From NCBI GenBank assembly GCA_037179385.1, contig CM074193.1:40022846-40086845 (forward strand): a stretch of DNA of 64,000 nucleotides, written 5' to 3'. The position numbers and the translations under genes were made by a program. The stretch comes from Holothuria scabra. Taxonomy: Eukaryota > Echinodermata > Holothuroidea > Aspidochirotida > Holothuriidae. Below, piece after piece: positions 47,291 to 58,629 of this stretch. The notes below the pieces were generated by a model, which did not search any database, was not told the origin of the DNA, and saw nothing but the letters and a program-made list of their open reading frames with translations. Position 1 is the first letter of the stretch. Every line of letters begins with the position of its first letter.

Positions 47291-47477
47291 GGAAAGCCTG
47301 AATCGGCAGGCCTTAGATAGAATTTTGTAACAACAAGGATCTTTAGTGAAATATCCGATATATGCTGATAGGAAACTCATATTCTTCAATATCGGCAATC
47401 CCCCAATTTTGCAAATATCCCTATAGGAAACCCTAACCTAACCACACAGGAAAGCCAGAACCAACCCTTGCAAAGAA

Positions 47478-47640
47478 AACCCATGAGATTCCCATGGGAA
47501 GTGCAGTATTCGCATGGGAACCCCATGGTAATTCAAGATTCCCCATGGGAATTGTACGAGAAGCAAAATTTCCCATAAGAAGTCCGAAAATCACTATGGG
47601 AAATTCATCACTTCCAGCAAAATTCCCACAGGAAAAGAAA
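47478..47640. repeat. cluster of TTCCCATGGGAA-type palindromes
   Basis: CCCATGGGA or close variants recur at least six times in about 160 bp. The central units are perfect palindromes. The cluster has the look of a diverged minisatellite. Confidence 0.7.
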
Positions 47641-48929
47641 ATTCCCCACTGTAAATATCATAAGCCTACTGAAGAGCAACATTTGTTAAGCTAAATGTTG
47701 GGGAACAAATATGATTACACAATAACCAGAAGGCTTCCAAATTAATTTTACTCTAGTAATCATGAGGTGCAATAACTTAAATTTTCAGTTGACTGGTGTT
47801 AATAGGGCCTCTAGAATATAGAATGCATTATTGGCATTGTCTGCAATATTATAAGGTTACCTACCCCTTCCCCTCCCCACTCCCCCTACCAATGCGAGGG
47901 CACATGCATGCATGCAGTATTTATGGGATTTCTGCGTAGCTTTCAGCTCCTTTCCAAACTGTTGGTAGAGCTATTAATATACACTGAGTGTGCATTGTTT
48001 TAGGATCAGAGCTGTTTGGGCACAGATTCTTACTACATCACTCCTTTAATGGGACAACACAGCTGATGCTGGAAGAATTGCATGGGCATAAGTGGCAATT
48101 GAGTGTTGATAAAGTTGTTTACCCTATCCCTTTTCTTGATCCTCCATATTAAGGTGTATATACAGTGACTACCTTTGGAAATTGAAGAGGTAATTGAGCA
48201 TGTGTATCAGTCATATCTACACAGAAGGCCAACCCTATAGCCATAGCCCTGTGCGTGTTTGTTCTCAGTATCATATCTCTACACTCGTACTACAGTATGG
48301 GCTGCAATAATTTGCAATATTAGATTTATATAGGCCAACTAATATTACTAATCATGCCTTTCTGAAGTATTTTTACTCTAAATTAAGTAATTCAATTGTT
48401 TTTGATAGATATTGTGAACAATATACAGTAGTGAAGACATACTGCTTTTATAAATGCACATGCAATCTGCAGTACAAGCTTCACATGCAAAAAGAATTCC
48501 AAATTTTCGGCGCAATTTACAGCCCTTAATAGGCCGGCAGTGCCCCCCCCCCCCCCCGAATTTTGAAAAAAAAAGTCGGAAAATTTGGGTGCTTCCCCCT
48601 CTGAAAAAATCTAGCTATGTCACTGCTTAGAACTTCCAGGAACTCTGCCTCTTGGACTCCACTGCCGGTCGTTATGATATCGTAATTCTTAGTTCATGCA
48701 GATTGCCTCTTTGGAGATGTTCTCATGCATTATTTGACGTAATATACTGATTGATACTGTATGATACAGTAAAACTAAATTTTGAATTTTGCAGATGATG
48801 CGATGTACTTGTTGCAGTCATGGGAAAGTTAATTATTTGTAAGAAAGTCATGCAAGAATGTGTCCTGGGATGTATAGGCGAAAATAGATGGTCAACCGTG
48901 CAATTTGTCGGTATGGTACAGTATAATGA
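47641..48929. other. no gene recognised; C15 tract
   Basis: A 15-nt C run lies at 48543-48557. The sequence is otherwise AT-rich. The - strand frame at 48723-48947 has no recognisable domain. Confidence 0.4.
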
Positions 48930-49196
48930 CGCATGCGCATGATGCATTCCCTAAAGATGCATGTACTCAGTTAGAATTGTGTATGACGTTTGCATAAAGT
49001 ATATTGATATCATGTATGTATATATATATATTCTTTTAAAAAAATGAAAGATTTATTTTGAGGGGCCATGTAACAGTCGCACCTCCTGTAGGATTTAATC
49101 TATGACGATTTTTTAGTAGCGATTAGCTCCCGAACCTGGCATACCGGTCTATAGTTCCGCATCGTTTGCATGCATGCTATAGCTTACTATAAAAGG
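48930..49196 (+). promoter_or_regulatory. candidate promoter: NRF1-like site and TATA box
   Basis: CGCATGCGCATG at 48930-48941 is one change from the NRF1 palindrome consensus. TATAAAAGG at 49188-49196 is a consensus TATA box. A start site would fall near 49220. Transcription is unproven. Confidence 0.3.
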
Positions 49197-49219
49197 TTAT
49201 AGCTAGGGTGTTTCCTCGC

Positions 49220-49322
49220 GAACTCCTCTACAAACATCACTCATAGAAGCTATGGACTGAGATCTGGCATATTACTTTAGCTATCTAAATTTACGGAAAC
49301 AGGCCCACGGAGATCTAGGAAG
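49220..49322 (+). other. candidate 5' untranslated exon
   Basis: Starts about 30 bp after the TATA box and ends in a strong donor, GGAAG|GTACGT at 49322/49323. No ATG-initiated frame of note lies inside. Confidence 0.25.
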
Positions 49323-49514
49323 GTACGTATATTTGAAATTTTGTATGGGACGTAGGGGCAATACTGCAATACGGTACGATATGTTTTGCTTTCCTTTCCT
49401 TTCAGGTTTGATAGTATTTTGTATGTCTAAATGTATAGTTTCGTGTGTATTTCCTTGTATATGTAAATCGCGTCAGTATTTTTGTATTCTACATGTTTTG
49501 ATATTTCTGTTATA

Positions 49515-49941
49515 GTTATCACGAAGGAAAGAGACTGAAGAATTTGAAGGCTGATGGCCGAAATACTGAAGAGAAATAATATACCTTCCGTGAAACTACA
49601 AACTCTAGATCTTGGGTACTTTTTTCGTTTCATCCCTAGTCTGGTGCTAATTCCGGGCCACCCCCCGTTACATAATTGCCATGGCTCCGCTGGGCCATTC
49701 ACTGGACCCCACCCGCAAAACTCGTGTTGTTTACCACAACAATTTCCTTTTTCTACCCAACTTTCCCACCACTTTTGAAATCCTTTTGCACCCAGCATAT
49801 CAGACACAACTGATCCTGCAAGCTATTGGAAACCATTTAAAGCCCTGCTCCTCTCGATCACCCCAAACAATTATAATTCTCCTCTCACAATGGCCACGAA
49901 CTGTTTAAAACTCATTCTCAGGCGCCTGTTACTGCTTCAGG
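49515..49941 (+). other. candidate second exon with possible start codon at 49890
   Basis: Bounded by a weak acceptor (TTTCTGTTATAG) and a consensus donor CAGG|GTGAGTAC at 49941/49942. The ATG at 49890 has a strong initiation context (CACAATGG) and would encode MATNCLKLILRRLLLLQ before the donor: a short basic and hydrophobic start like a targeting peptide. No downstream exon could be linked. An alternative 126-codon - strand frame overlaps (49427-49807), also unrecognised. Confidence 0.25.
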
Positions 49942-50239
49942 GTGAGTACAGACGACCCCAATATATAAAAAAAAAACAGTCTCAGTACAGTACATATTGT
50001 GAGTACGATGAGCTATGGTACTTTGCATTGTCTGAACTAGCTGTCAATCAAAGATCTGAGCCAGGTGAGAATTTATGTTAGTCAAGTTACAAAAATTGTA
50101 GGGGCATGGGCATGACGTTAAACTGCATCCAGGTTGTGGCTTCTGTTCTATTCAGCCAGTCTAGAGCAGGACCACTCAGTGTTTGCCCTTTGGAGGGCGT
50201 ACTTGTCCATTTGGGACGTTAAGCTCCTTATGGGAGCAG
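49942..50239. other. no gene recognised
   Basis: ACAAAAATTGTAGGGG at 50090-50105 is repeated at 50323-50338. Nothing else stands out. Confidence 0.4.
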
Positions 50240-50338
50240 AACTCCTCCGGGAGTAATCGTTTGGTTTTCGCCCCTTGGCTCTTCGCCAGAGAGTCGTGGG
50301 GACTTTTAGAAAAAAGCCCCCTACAAAAATTGTAGGGG
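50240..50338 (+). repeat. dispersed repeat related to 34418 and 53545, with hairpin
   Basis: GGCTCTTCGCCAGAGAGTCG and GGACTTTTAGAAAAAAGC match the other copies. A hairpin CCCCTACAA-AAA-TTGTAGGGG follows at 50318-50338. The stem is perfect, but the family assignment of the hairpin is open. Confidence 0.5.
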
Positions 50339-51074
50339 ATGAGAAGATTTAGTTGGCCGATTTGTATAGCCTGAATTGTATCTATTTTACACATGTGGGT
50401 CCGTGCTAAGCAACAGTCACTTTGAAGGCCTCTACTTCGCCAAGAATACAACTTGTATTAAGTTCCGAAACATGGTTGACGCTTATGGTGCAGTCACGTG
50501 GTGGGGTTTTTCGTCATGCCTCAACCTGGAAAAAGAAGGTTCAAACCTTTTTTTGTGCTAAAATAACGTTAAGTAAGACGAAACATGGTTGTCTTGTGTC
50601 AAGAGGCCTATGTTGAGCTCAGTCCTAGCCTAGGCCTAGCCCTGACGTATTGAACACGTACGTGTTTTGCGAAACTGTAACCGTTTGTAGGGCCTAAGTT
50701 AGAATAGGCCACAAGTTGTCCTAGCGTTAATTTTATACAGTAAGCATGACTGTGTGCCATGCAACTTTAAAATGTAAAAATTTCTACAACTGAAGATAAA
50801 ATGTCCCATAAAGCTATGAAGGCCTTTGCTGAATCTGTAACATTTAGAGTCTTAGCCTTTTGCTGAAAATTCAATCAGTACTAGGCTAAGCCTACAGTAG
50901 GCTACAGTATCTTCAAAACTTTGCATTACAAATTTTCGATATCATGTTGACTAGAATAAATGTTGTTTTTAGCGTGTAAATACCAAATTTCACACACTAG
51001 GTGTAGATCGCAAGCAACCAAAGGCATGGCGCAAAATATATTATGGCTTTCGATATCTTAAGGATTCGGGTAGA
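50339..51074. other. no gene recognised
   Basis: Overlapping frames at 50376-50616 have no domain or consistent splice borders. AGGCCTA-like words are frequent. Confidence 0.4.
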
Positions 51075-51202
51075 TGCGCACTGTTTAACAAGGTATTTCT
51101 TGATTGGTTGTTGCCATTGTATGTATCGATTGTATTCATTATAAAGGTTAGGGATTAGGCTATCGTTAGCCAGTAAGGAAATTTCTTGTTTTTCAGTGCG
51201 CA
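51075..51202. mobile_element. 128-bp MITE (copy 2 of the 4437 family)
   Basis: Terminal inverted repeats TGCGCACTG/CAGTGCGCA are perfect over 9 bp and extend imperfectly (AACAAG, ATTTC). The core GGTTAGGGATTAGG and TTAGCCAGTAAGGAAAT match copy 1. No obvious target duplication. Confidence 0.75.
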
Positions 51203-51301
51203 ACGTCCCAAGGATTCCCCAAGGCCTAAGCTGTCTCACTCCCTCTACAGTAACAACATCCAAGCTAAATGGAGCAGAGTGTGATTTCCACTGACCTTAA
51301 C

Positions 51302-51331
51302 CAGTGGCATAACAAGCTGGGGGGGGGGGGC
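51302..51331 (+). repeat. hAT-type end CAGTGGCATAACAAG with G12 tract
   Basis: CAGTGGCATA begins the same way as the other CAGTGGCG ends in the window. A 12-nt G run follows at 51319-51330. The partner end is not identified. Confidence 0.4.
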
Positions 51332-51450
51332 AGTGGGAAAACTGCCCCCCTGGACACAAAAAAACAGGAAGGGAAGAAAAAATGGAAAGGGAAGGAAGGA
51401 TGCATGTGCAGTTCAGTAATCAGGGCTTTCATTAATTTTTTACCCCAAAG

Positions 51451-51560
51451 AGTATTTGACTGCTAGTCAAAATCTGAGGGGGTATTTGACTGCCAGTCAA
51501 AATTTTGAAAGGGTATTTGACTGCCAGTAAAAATTTTGAAAGGGTATTTGACAGTCAGCC
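51451..51560. repeat. minisatellite with palindromic unit, period 30-31 bp
   Basis: Four units start near 51451, 51481, 51512 and 51543 with GGTATTTGAC. Each unit contains TTTGACTG-C-CAGTCAAA or a variant, itself a palindrome. Confidence 0.8.
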
Positions 51561-53193
51561 AGAATTGTCTGTCAGGTCCTTCCCTATAAAGTAAAAAATA
51601 TCACTGTGTAAACTATAATACTGTACCCTAGTGCACAACCTAATGCAGGGGAGAACCTGGTGTAAAGGATGTTAATTATTATACATCTTAAAATGTTGGG
51701 AGGGGAGGGGGACCAAAACCAATTTTTTTCTGGGGGTTATCCATGATTTTCCTCCCTCCCCCCGTGGCTTAGGAAATATATATGAATGACATTTGGCGTT
51801 GGGTTCCAGCAATTCCATTCAGTTTGGATTGACTTGGAGCCACCATTTTGTTTACCTTCTCGTAACAGTAATATATAGCCTATGATCAAAATTTATTAAA
51901 ATATCAGTGTATTAAGTTTTGACAAGTTCAGCTGACATGTAGGCTGTTGATAAATCAGATCGACTTCTATGCGTGCCAATTTGTGAGTTCAGAAATAAAA
52001 CAACTTGTCTACATTTTGGAACAAACTTATCACAGGGAAAATATAAGCCCTTGCACTCATGAAGCTTTACTACAGTAAGGGGATTACTGATGAACTACCC
52101 ATCTGGAGCCTGAAGGATAGGTTCTTAGTGTAGCCTAGCCTACATATATATTATATGTTAGGCAAGGGTCAAAGTGATGAGCCACTCAAAAAAAATTCCC
52201 TATGTGAAATAACCTTTGAACTAATGCTTGCAAATTTATTTGGAGTTGTTATATAAAGGTCTTTTGCACATGCCAAGTAAATATTTCTGGCACCTTTGAC
52301 CAACTGGTTCATTTGCAACACTTTTGACGATTGATCTTGCTTCCCAAAATGAGAGTACTGTCTGTACATTACAAAGTGTGTGCAGAGAGTAGTAGCTCAC
52401 ATAAGACTTAAGAGATTGACCAATGTACAGTATTTCGGGATTAAAAGCTCTTGTTTTTGCAAGTCAAAAACTTGCGAATGTAATCACCAATGCCAAAGAC
52501 TATCATAGTAAGAGTAACAATGGTTCATATAATTTTTCGAAGTCATTTTTAGTTGATACTACTAAGGTTTTGATCGAGATCTGTGACGATCCATCAAGCT
52601 CATTCTAAAACTGTAAAAGTTGATGCTCAGCTCAAGGATTGCCTGCGTGGCATATCCATCTTACTTGTGATGACTGTAGCATGTGCTATGTGTACTGATT
52701 TATCAAATGATGCTATCGTGTACGTTTGATGGGTTCATTAATTAGATAAACATAGAACACGGTACCTTGGAAGGCGTGACATAGTCCTATGTAACGTTGT
52801 ACGAACATGTGGTCTACTGTGAAGTTAAGTACATGTAACTCCTTAATGTGTACGCTATGAAGATCATGAACGGATGTGCACTGTTCAAATAGCATCCTTA
52901 TTTGTCGTAAATTTAATGGCTTACACTTTCCCACAAACTGAAAGAAGTGGATACAAAAACACACAGGGGATTTATGCGATGTGTATATGACCTCAACACT
53001 AAAACTGAAAGAGTATGCATACTCTTTTCATTCATATTTGAATGCGTATTTGACTCTTTACATTACTGTTTTGATGCGTATTTGACCATGTAAATAGGCA
53101 CAATACGCAAATACACACACTAACGAAAGCCCTGAGTAATGTCCTGACGCATGTGCGGTGTAGTAATGACCTTTAGATGTGTCACCATGATCC
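51561..53193. other. no gene recognised
   Basis: No supported coding frame. TGCGTATTTGAC at 53044-53055 and 53075-53086 echoes the nearby minisatellite unit. Confidence 0.4.
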
Positions 53194-53380
53194 GAAAGAA
53201 GAGAAGAAGAAGGGAAAAAAAGAAAGGAAAAAGAAAAGAGAGGGAAGAAGAGAAAAGGAAAAAGAGAAAAAGAGGGGAAGGAAAGGAGAGAAAGGCAGAA
53301 GAACAAAAGGAAAATGGAACAGAAGAGAAAGGAAAGAAAGGGGAAAGGAAAAAAGAGAAAAATGAGAAAAGAAAGAAAGC
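53194..53380 (+). repeat. polypurine tract of about 185 nt
   Basis: Almost pure A/G with only a few interruptions. It could form triplex DNA. The Lys/Glu/Arg-rich and the complementary Phe/Ser/Leu-rich frames here are low-complexity artefacts. Confidence 0.9.
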
Positions 53381-54287
53381 TACCCAACTAGCCTATAACA
53401 TCAAATGCAAGATTGATCTGCATTCATGGAACACTGTTTTGGTCAGTATATGAACATTCATTTAGAAAAATATATGAACCGTCATTTAGTTGCCTAAAGT
53501 TAACAAATTAATATCTGAGGTCCACTTTATCGGAGGAAAGACTTTCCTCTCTAGCTCTTTGCCAGACAGTCAGGAGGACTTTAGAAAAGCAATTATTCTC
53601 AGATTTGCCACCAGTATTTAAAGGAAGTGCAGATTCTTCAGTAATCCCCCCCCCCCCCCCCCAACTCTTTAAACTTCCTCACAGGAAACCCAGAATCCAA
53701 AGCTTTCTGCAACAGTCGCAATTTTTCAAAATTTTCTGTACGCGCCTAAAATTTTCTTCAATATAGGCTTTCATTTTTTTCTGAAAAAGGCAACAAAGTT
53801 TAGAGAGTTTTTTAATGTCCCCAAGAAGCATTAACCCTCACTTCTTGTACATAACACAATCTTCAGTTGACATGCTATCTCAAATAATAGGAAACACAGA
53901 TTCTTGGATAGTCCCGGAAATATGCAAATTTCCTTAAAAGAAACCCTGAATCTAATCTGTTTCCTGCAATACAAGCTCCATATTCAGTGTACAAATGTGT
54001 AAAAGGACTTAGATTTTCGGTACGTACCTTATGCAGTAGTGTTCACACTTAAGAAAAAAATCAGATTTATTTTAAAAAATGTTGTTCTTGCTCTTAGATA
54101 AAGCAAAAAAAAATTGAGCATAAAAATGTACCTTTGAGTCAATAAGGTAGGGGGAGTTGCATGGTCCAAAATTCCCCTTGCCCACCTCAACACTTCCCTT
54201 AAGGCCCTAAGAAACCCACAAACTAACACAGCTCAACTAGTACAAAATCAGGAAACCTATGCTGTTGCCCCTCTGAACAGTCAGGTC
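53381..54287. other. no gene; repeat fragments and C17 tract
   Basis: Contains the repeat copy GCTCTTTGCCAGACAGTC (about 53555-53572), a 17-nt C run at 53646-53662, and about 53700-53830 shared with 47170-47270. Confidence 0.5.
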
Positions 54288-54545
54288 TAGTTACGCCACT
54301 GACCTTAAAATAGCTCCCAGTCCCAAGGACAGTGGTTATGCCACTGACCCTAACATAGCTCCCACTCCCAGCCCCAAGTTCTGAAAGACTGGATCTAGGT
54401 CCAACTCTAATCTGTTCGTTGGTGGATTGCCAGCCTGGGGGAGGGATATAAAGACAGGGGGCGTCTCCCTCCCCTTTTGATAATTTTTGAATTTTAGAAG
54501 TGTCTACATGCAAAGTGATGGCAATTTTAAGCAAATTGGTCAACA
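54288..54545. repeat. hAT-type ends and G-rich repeat
   Basis: TTACGCCACTGACC (54291-54304) and TTATGCCACTGACC (54336-54349) are two inverted CAGTGGCGTA-type ends about 45 bp apart. The GGGGGAGGGATATAAAGA block (54437-54454) parallels 16235-16260. Confidence 0.45.
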
Positions 54546-55966
54546 CAATTTCTCTAGGTTACTGCCAAAAGTTCAGTACTGTACTGAATATTTTGCTGTA
54601 ACCTAGAAAGTTGTTTTCACACATTTGCCAAAATGTTTACTCACATAGGTGCAATTACTAAAACCTCTCCTAATCACAATATTTGATCATTATTATTGCC
54701 ATAAATTTGGTGCAATACTGGTACAGTTTATTAGAAGCTGGGAACTGCTGTTTTTGGGAACATCAACTCAATATGTCACCAGTGGTCAAGCCACTGCATG
54801 CTGCAAGTGATATCCAATATATATCTTCATTCATCTCACTTGGCATGCTAGCCATGAAAACACAAGAATGTCAAAAATTGTCAAGACAGTCAAGAACATT
54901 CTTTTCAAGTTGGTGAAACTCTGAGACAAGCCAAGCCTCCAACCCGCAAAGTGGGCATTCATTTTTGCTATTGAATGCTGCCTTGCATGATGTGATTACA
55001 CTAAATTAACCCAAAGACAGGAATATATTCCCTACCTGCTGCCAGGTAGGGCTGCCACAATAATTATTTTTATTTATGGACATGGCCAGCGTTTCCATGA
55101 TGATATCGCAATATTGCACATCTAAAACTGTAGTCTTAATATTTGCCAGCAGTATGCTAATAATCATACACAGTGTACAGTGCCAGTATCAAGGACATAA
55201 ATACTCAGTATACATAAACCAAGCCAATAAAATTCAGTTTGAAGCTCAAAGTTTCATCAGAAATACATTTACTGCATTTTTGGACCTTTGCCTTTGATCA
55301 TTTTTGGTAACTGACCATTAAAATGCATTAAAATACTGTAAGAATTTCACAGTGGTTTAGATATTTATTTGATTCTGCTGTTATATAAAATCTTGACAAA
55401 ACATTGGTGAATATTAGTGGGGAAAATTATATGGACAATATGGCAATATTGGGATTATCCTGGCAGCCCTATGCCAAGGTTAGCCAAAAGCAATGTTACA
55501 GCAGCAAAGTTTGGTCCATACTTACCTAGTTACCATGGCCTAAATGCATTACATAGCAGCACGAGCACTTGAATGTGCTGTGAAATACAATTTACTGAAT
55601 TTGTAGTTACCGACAAGCTGAATTATTTGTAATTTGTGTGGTTCTCCAGCTAAGGATACTACTTTACAAATATTTTGAATGAGGGGTTTTCAGAGGGCTG
55701 GGCATGTCAACGGATTTAGGTGTTCAAATGCTGGTCAAACCCGAGAAATACAGGTCACTTTGGAAGCATGCCTTGCTTGGAAAAGCACGCTGGAAAAGTA
55801 CAATGTTTTAAGTTGTGATGTTGTATAGTATCTTTTCCAACATACAGTATTATGTCTAATGAAAAAATGCCATGACTGTTGGTTTGGCACAGCTTTATTT
55901 TTATCCTGTCATGAGAAGAAACCTGCACACAACTGTTAACCCTAATTTGGTCAATCCCACAAATTT
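54546..55966. other. no gene recognised
   Basis: AT-rich sequence. Frames at 54683-54916 and 55076-55297 show no motif. Confidence 0.4.
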
Positions 55967-58629
55967 CAGGGTTCCCAGCTTTACCTGGAAAACCTGGAAA
56001 AGTCATGGAATTTAAAAAAGATGCTTTAAATCCTGGAAAAAGTCATGGAATTTGAGACAAAATGCTTCAAGTCCTAGAAAAATCATGGAATTTGATTAGC
56101 CAAAGACAGATGCTGAAGAATTGATTGGCTATTATGACAAAATCTAGCCATATGCACGCTCCATGTAGCACCTTCACAGTTGACTATTGTAGGTGAAGTG
56201 TAAATAAAGCTGTCATGTCCTACTTTGAACCACTCTTCTCATTGACTCACTAGACTGAGATAACAGCACAAAGTTTTCTTATATAGTCACACAATATCTT
56301 CATGGAGAAGAAGCTTCAGGCACCCTACTGTATCTTCAATTTCAGATTGCAGGGCCCAGTGCAAAATTGATGAAGTAGAAATTATACCCTGGAAAAGTCC
56401 TCAAAATCAGGGTTTTTGGGGTATCGGGGGAGGTTATTGTACTTGGTGGCTATGACTGAAAGGAGTTCTTGTAATCTCAGAATCATTGTCACACTTATCA
56501 GACTTTGACCATGTTGACTGTTGCTTACTAAAATGGCATGACTTTGAATGGTGTGGGACATTCTCAGCAGAATGTTCCCATTTGCAGATGTATCAACTGG
56601 TATCTATATATGTGAGCAATATAGAACTGCATTTCTGGTTGACTGTAAGGGAAATATTGGGTTTGTTTTACAAGGAAATTTAATCCTTTTAAAGCGGCTT
56701 ATTGAGTTGGTTCATGGAATTCAACAAATTTTTCCAAACCTGTTAAGTTTTCTTCACATACCAATGACAAATGGTTAAACTAAGACAATCCCCATATCCT
56801 ACATACAAATAATTGTTTCATGAGTACGTAATGGTTCAATTCAGTTTTCAAAAATTCGTCACCAGACACTTTTTGGTTTCGATGATAAGAGAAACCAATG
56901 CATTCATGATGGCTTGCGTGTGTATGTATGTATGTGTGTGTGCTTGTGTGACGGTGTGTGTATGTGTGTGTGTTTGTGACACTTTGCTTGTTAGCACAAT
57001 ATCTCAAGATAGGAATGTCTGACAGTTTTGAAACTTGATACATAGATGTGCCATATTGAGAGGAAGAACCCTACAGTTTTTGGTGGAGGTCAAAGGTCAT
57101 CTGGGGTCACCAGGGGTCAAAGTCTAAAAACCTTTTTAATGCGATATCTCAAGGTAGGAAACTTGAATAGATTTCACTTTTAGTATGCAGATGCATTACA
57201 GTCAGTAGATGGTCCCTATCATTTTTGGCAGAGGTCAAAGATCATCTGGGGTCACCGGGGATCAAAGCCTACAAACCTTGTTAATGCGATATCTCAAGGT
57301 AGGAAACTTGGATAGATTTCACATTTAGTATGTAGATGCATTACAGTCAGTAGATGGTCCCTATCATTTTCGGCGGAGTTCAAAGGTCATCTAGTGTCAC
57401 CAGGGGTCAAAGTCTGAAAATCTTGTTAACGCGTTATCTCAAGGTAGGAAACTTGGATAGATTTCATATTTGGTTTGTGGATGTGTTATGGTCAAGCGAT
57501 GATCCCTTTTGTTTTTGGTGGAGGTCCAAAGTCATCTGGGGTCACCAGGGTCAAAGTTTGAAAACCTTGTTAACACCATATCTCAAGTTAGGAAACTTGG
57601 ATAGATTTCATATTTGGTGTGTGGATTCATTATGGTCAGGACATGGTACCTAATGTTTAGTATTAACATTTGAATGAGAAGGTAATGGTGCATGATGGCA
57701 CTCCATGAAACGGAACATTAATGTATCATCAAAATCTCAATGCATTTTTGCATTCTGGTTCAAATTATGGACAAAACCAGTTACAAGTCAGGACATCACA
57801 AAATTCAAAATTTGAACTTCTTCTGTAACTATTGGATGTGAATTTTGACTAACTATGCTAATTATAAGCATTTTAATGTAGTAGACTTATCCTTGAACAC
57901 TCTCATTAAGTTATCGATATCAACTCAATGAGCCCCTTTAAAACCAAAATTTATTGGCCAAGAGTGATAAATAATTAAAAATAAGGCAGTATAGTAGCTT
58001 TTTTTTAGAAATTCAGTTGCTTGTTGCTCAAGAATGACTTGTTCACCCAAACTTTCAATATTTCATAACACGTCTTGTGCATAATATTTTGAGGAGATGA
58101 GCTATTGTTGGGGTTTATTCTTGAGACCCAAAGATTTGATAATTACTAGAGCTATTTTCTTTTAATGCTATGTTGGAGCATTTTAAAGGCAATATTTCCC
58201 TTTAAGGTTCAGCATGAATAAACAACCAAAGCAATGTTAATTTTAAGTTCACACAGGCATAAGTGAATGTCCACAAAAGCCTGACATACATCCCCAGTGA
58301 TGTCATGCACTGAAGCATGGGATTTCTGCCTGGTTGGATTTGCGATACTTTTCTAAGGTGAGAAATGGATGGCTGTAAGGGGTTGAAAGGGAGGCCATTT
58401 TATGTCTTTGTGATACTTAAACTTTTCACATAAAACTAAGCATAGACACTCCTGTACACTGGTGTAAAAAGTACAGCATTCAGTTAATCTACAGTAGTTC
58501 AGTACTGTACGGTACATACTGTTGTTTTGTCTGGACTGGTTAATAAGTAAATGTTTTCATCCTGGAATTTTGAAATTTCATCATGGAAAAATCATGGAAC
58601 TTTATTTTCTTGGAATGCTGGGAACCCTG
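55967..58629. mobile_element. hAT-like element, 2.66 kb, with 13-bp inverted termini
   Basis: CAGGGTTCCCAGC at 55967-55979 is exactly inverted at 58617-58629. Just inside the left end TGGAAAA-GTCATGGAATTT is repeated three times, and related CATGGAAAAATCATGGAA lies inside the right end. No transposase frame is recognisable. The flanks (ACAAATTT and AATTTGGC) do not give a clean 8-bp duplication. E element 5 lies inside it. Confidence 0.6.
56871..57760 (+). mobile_element. E element 5, complete, nested in the hAT-like element
   Basis: The 5' end has TTGGTTTC-GATGATAAGA-GAAACCAA (8-bp stem, 10-nt loop), TGCATTCATGATGGC and (TG)n at 56915-56977. Four monomers follow: a perfect AGGTCA-A-AGGTCA at 57087-57099 and mutated ones at 57232, 57377 and about 57522. 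The 3' end has the subterminal repeat TATCATCAAAATC (57724-57736; its inverse matches the 5' GGTTTCGATGATA at 11 of 13) and stem-loop AATGCA-TTTT-TGCATT (57739-57754), ending CTGGTT. Confidence 0.8.

Noticed and set aside
49427..49807. 126-codon - strand frame as a gene
   Set aside because: No recognisable domain, no promoter or polyadenylation signal in that orientation, and it overlaps better-placed + strand splice signals.
53058..53453. Lys/Glu-rich (+) and Phe/Ser/Leu-rich (-) proteins
   Set aside because: Both are readings of the polypurine tract.
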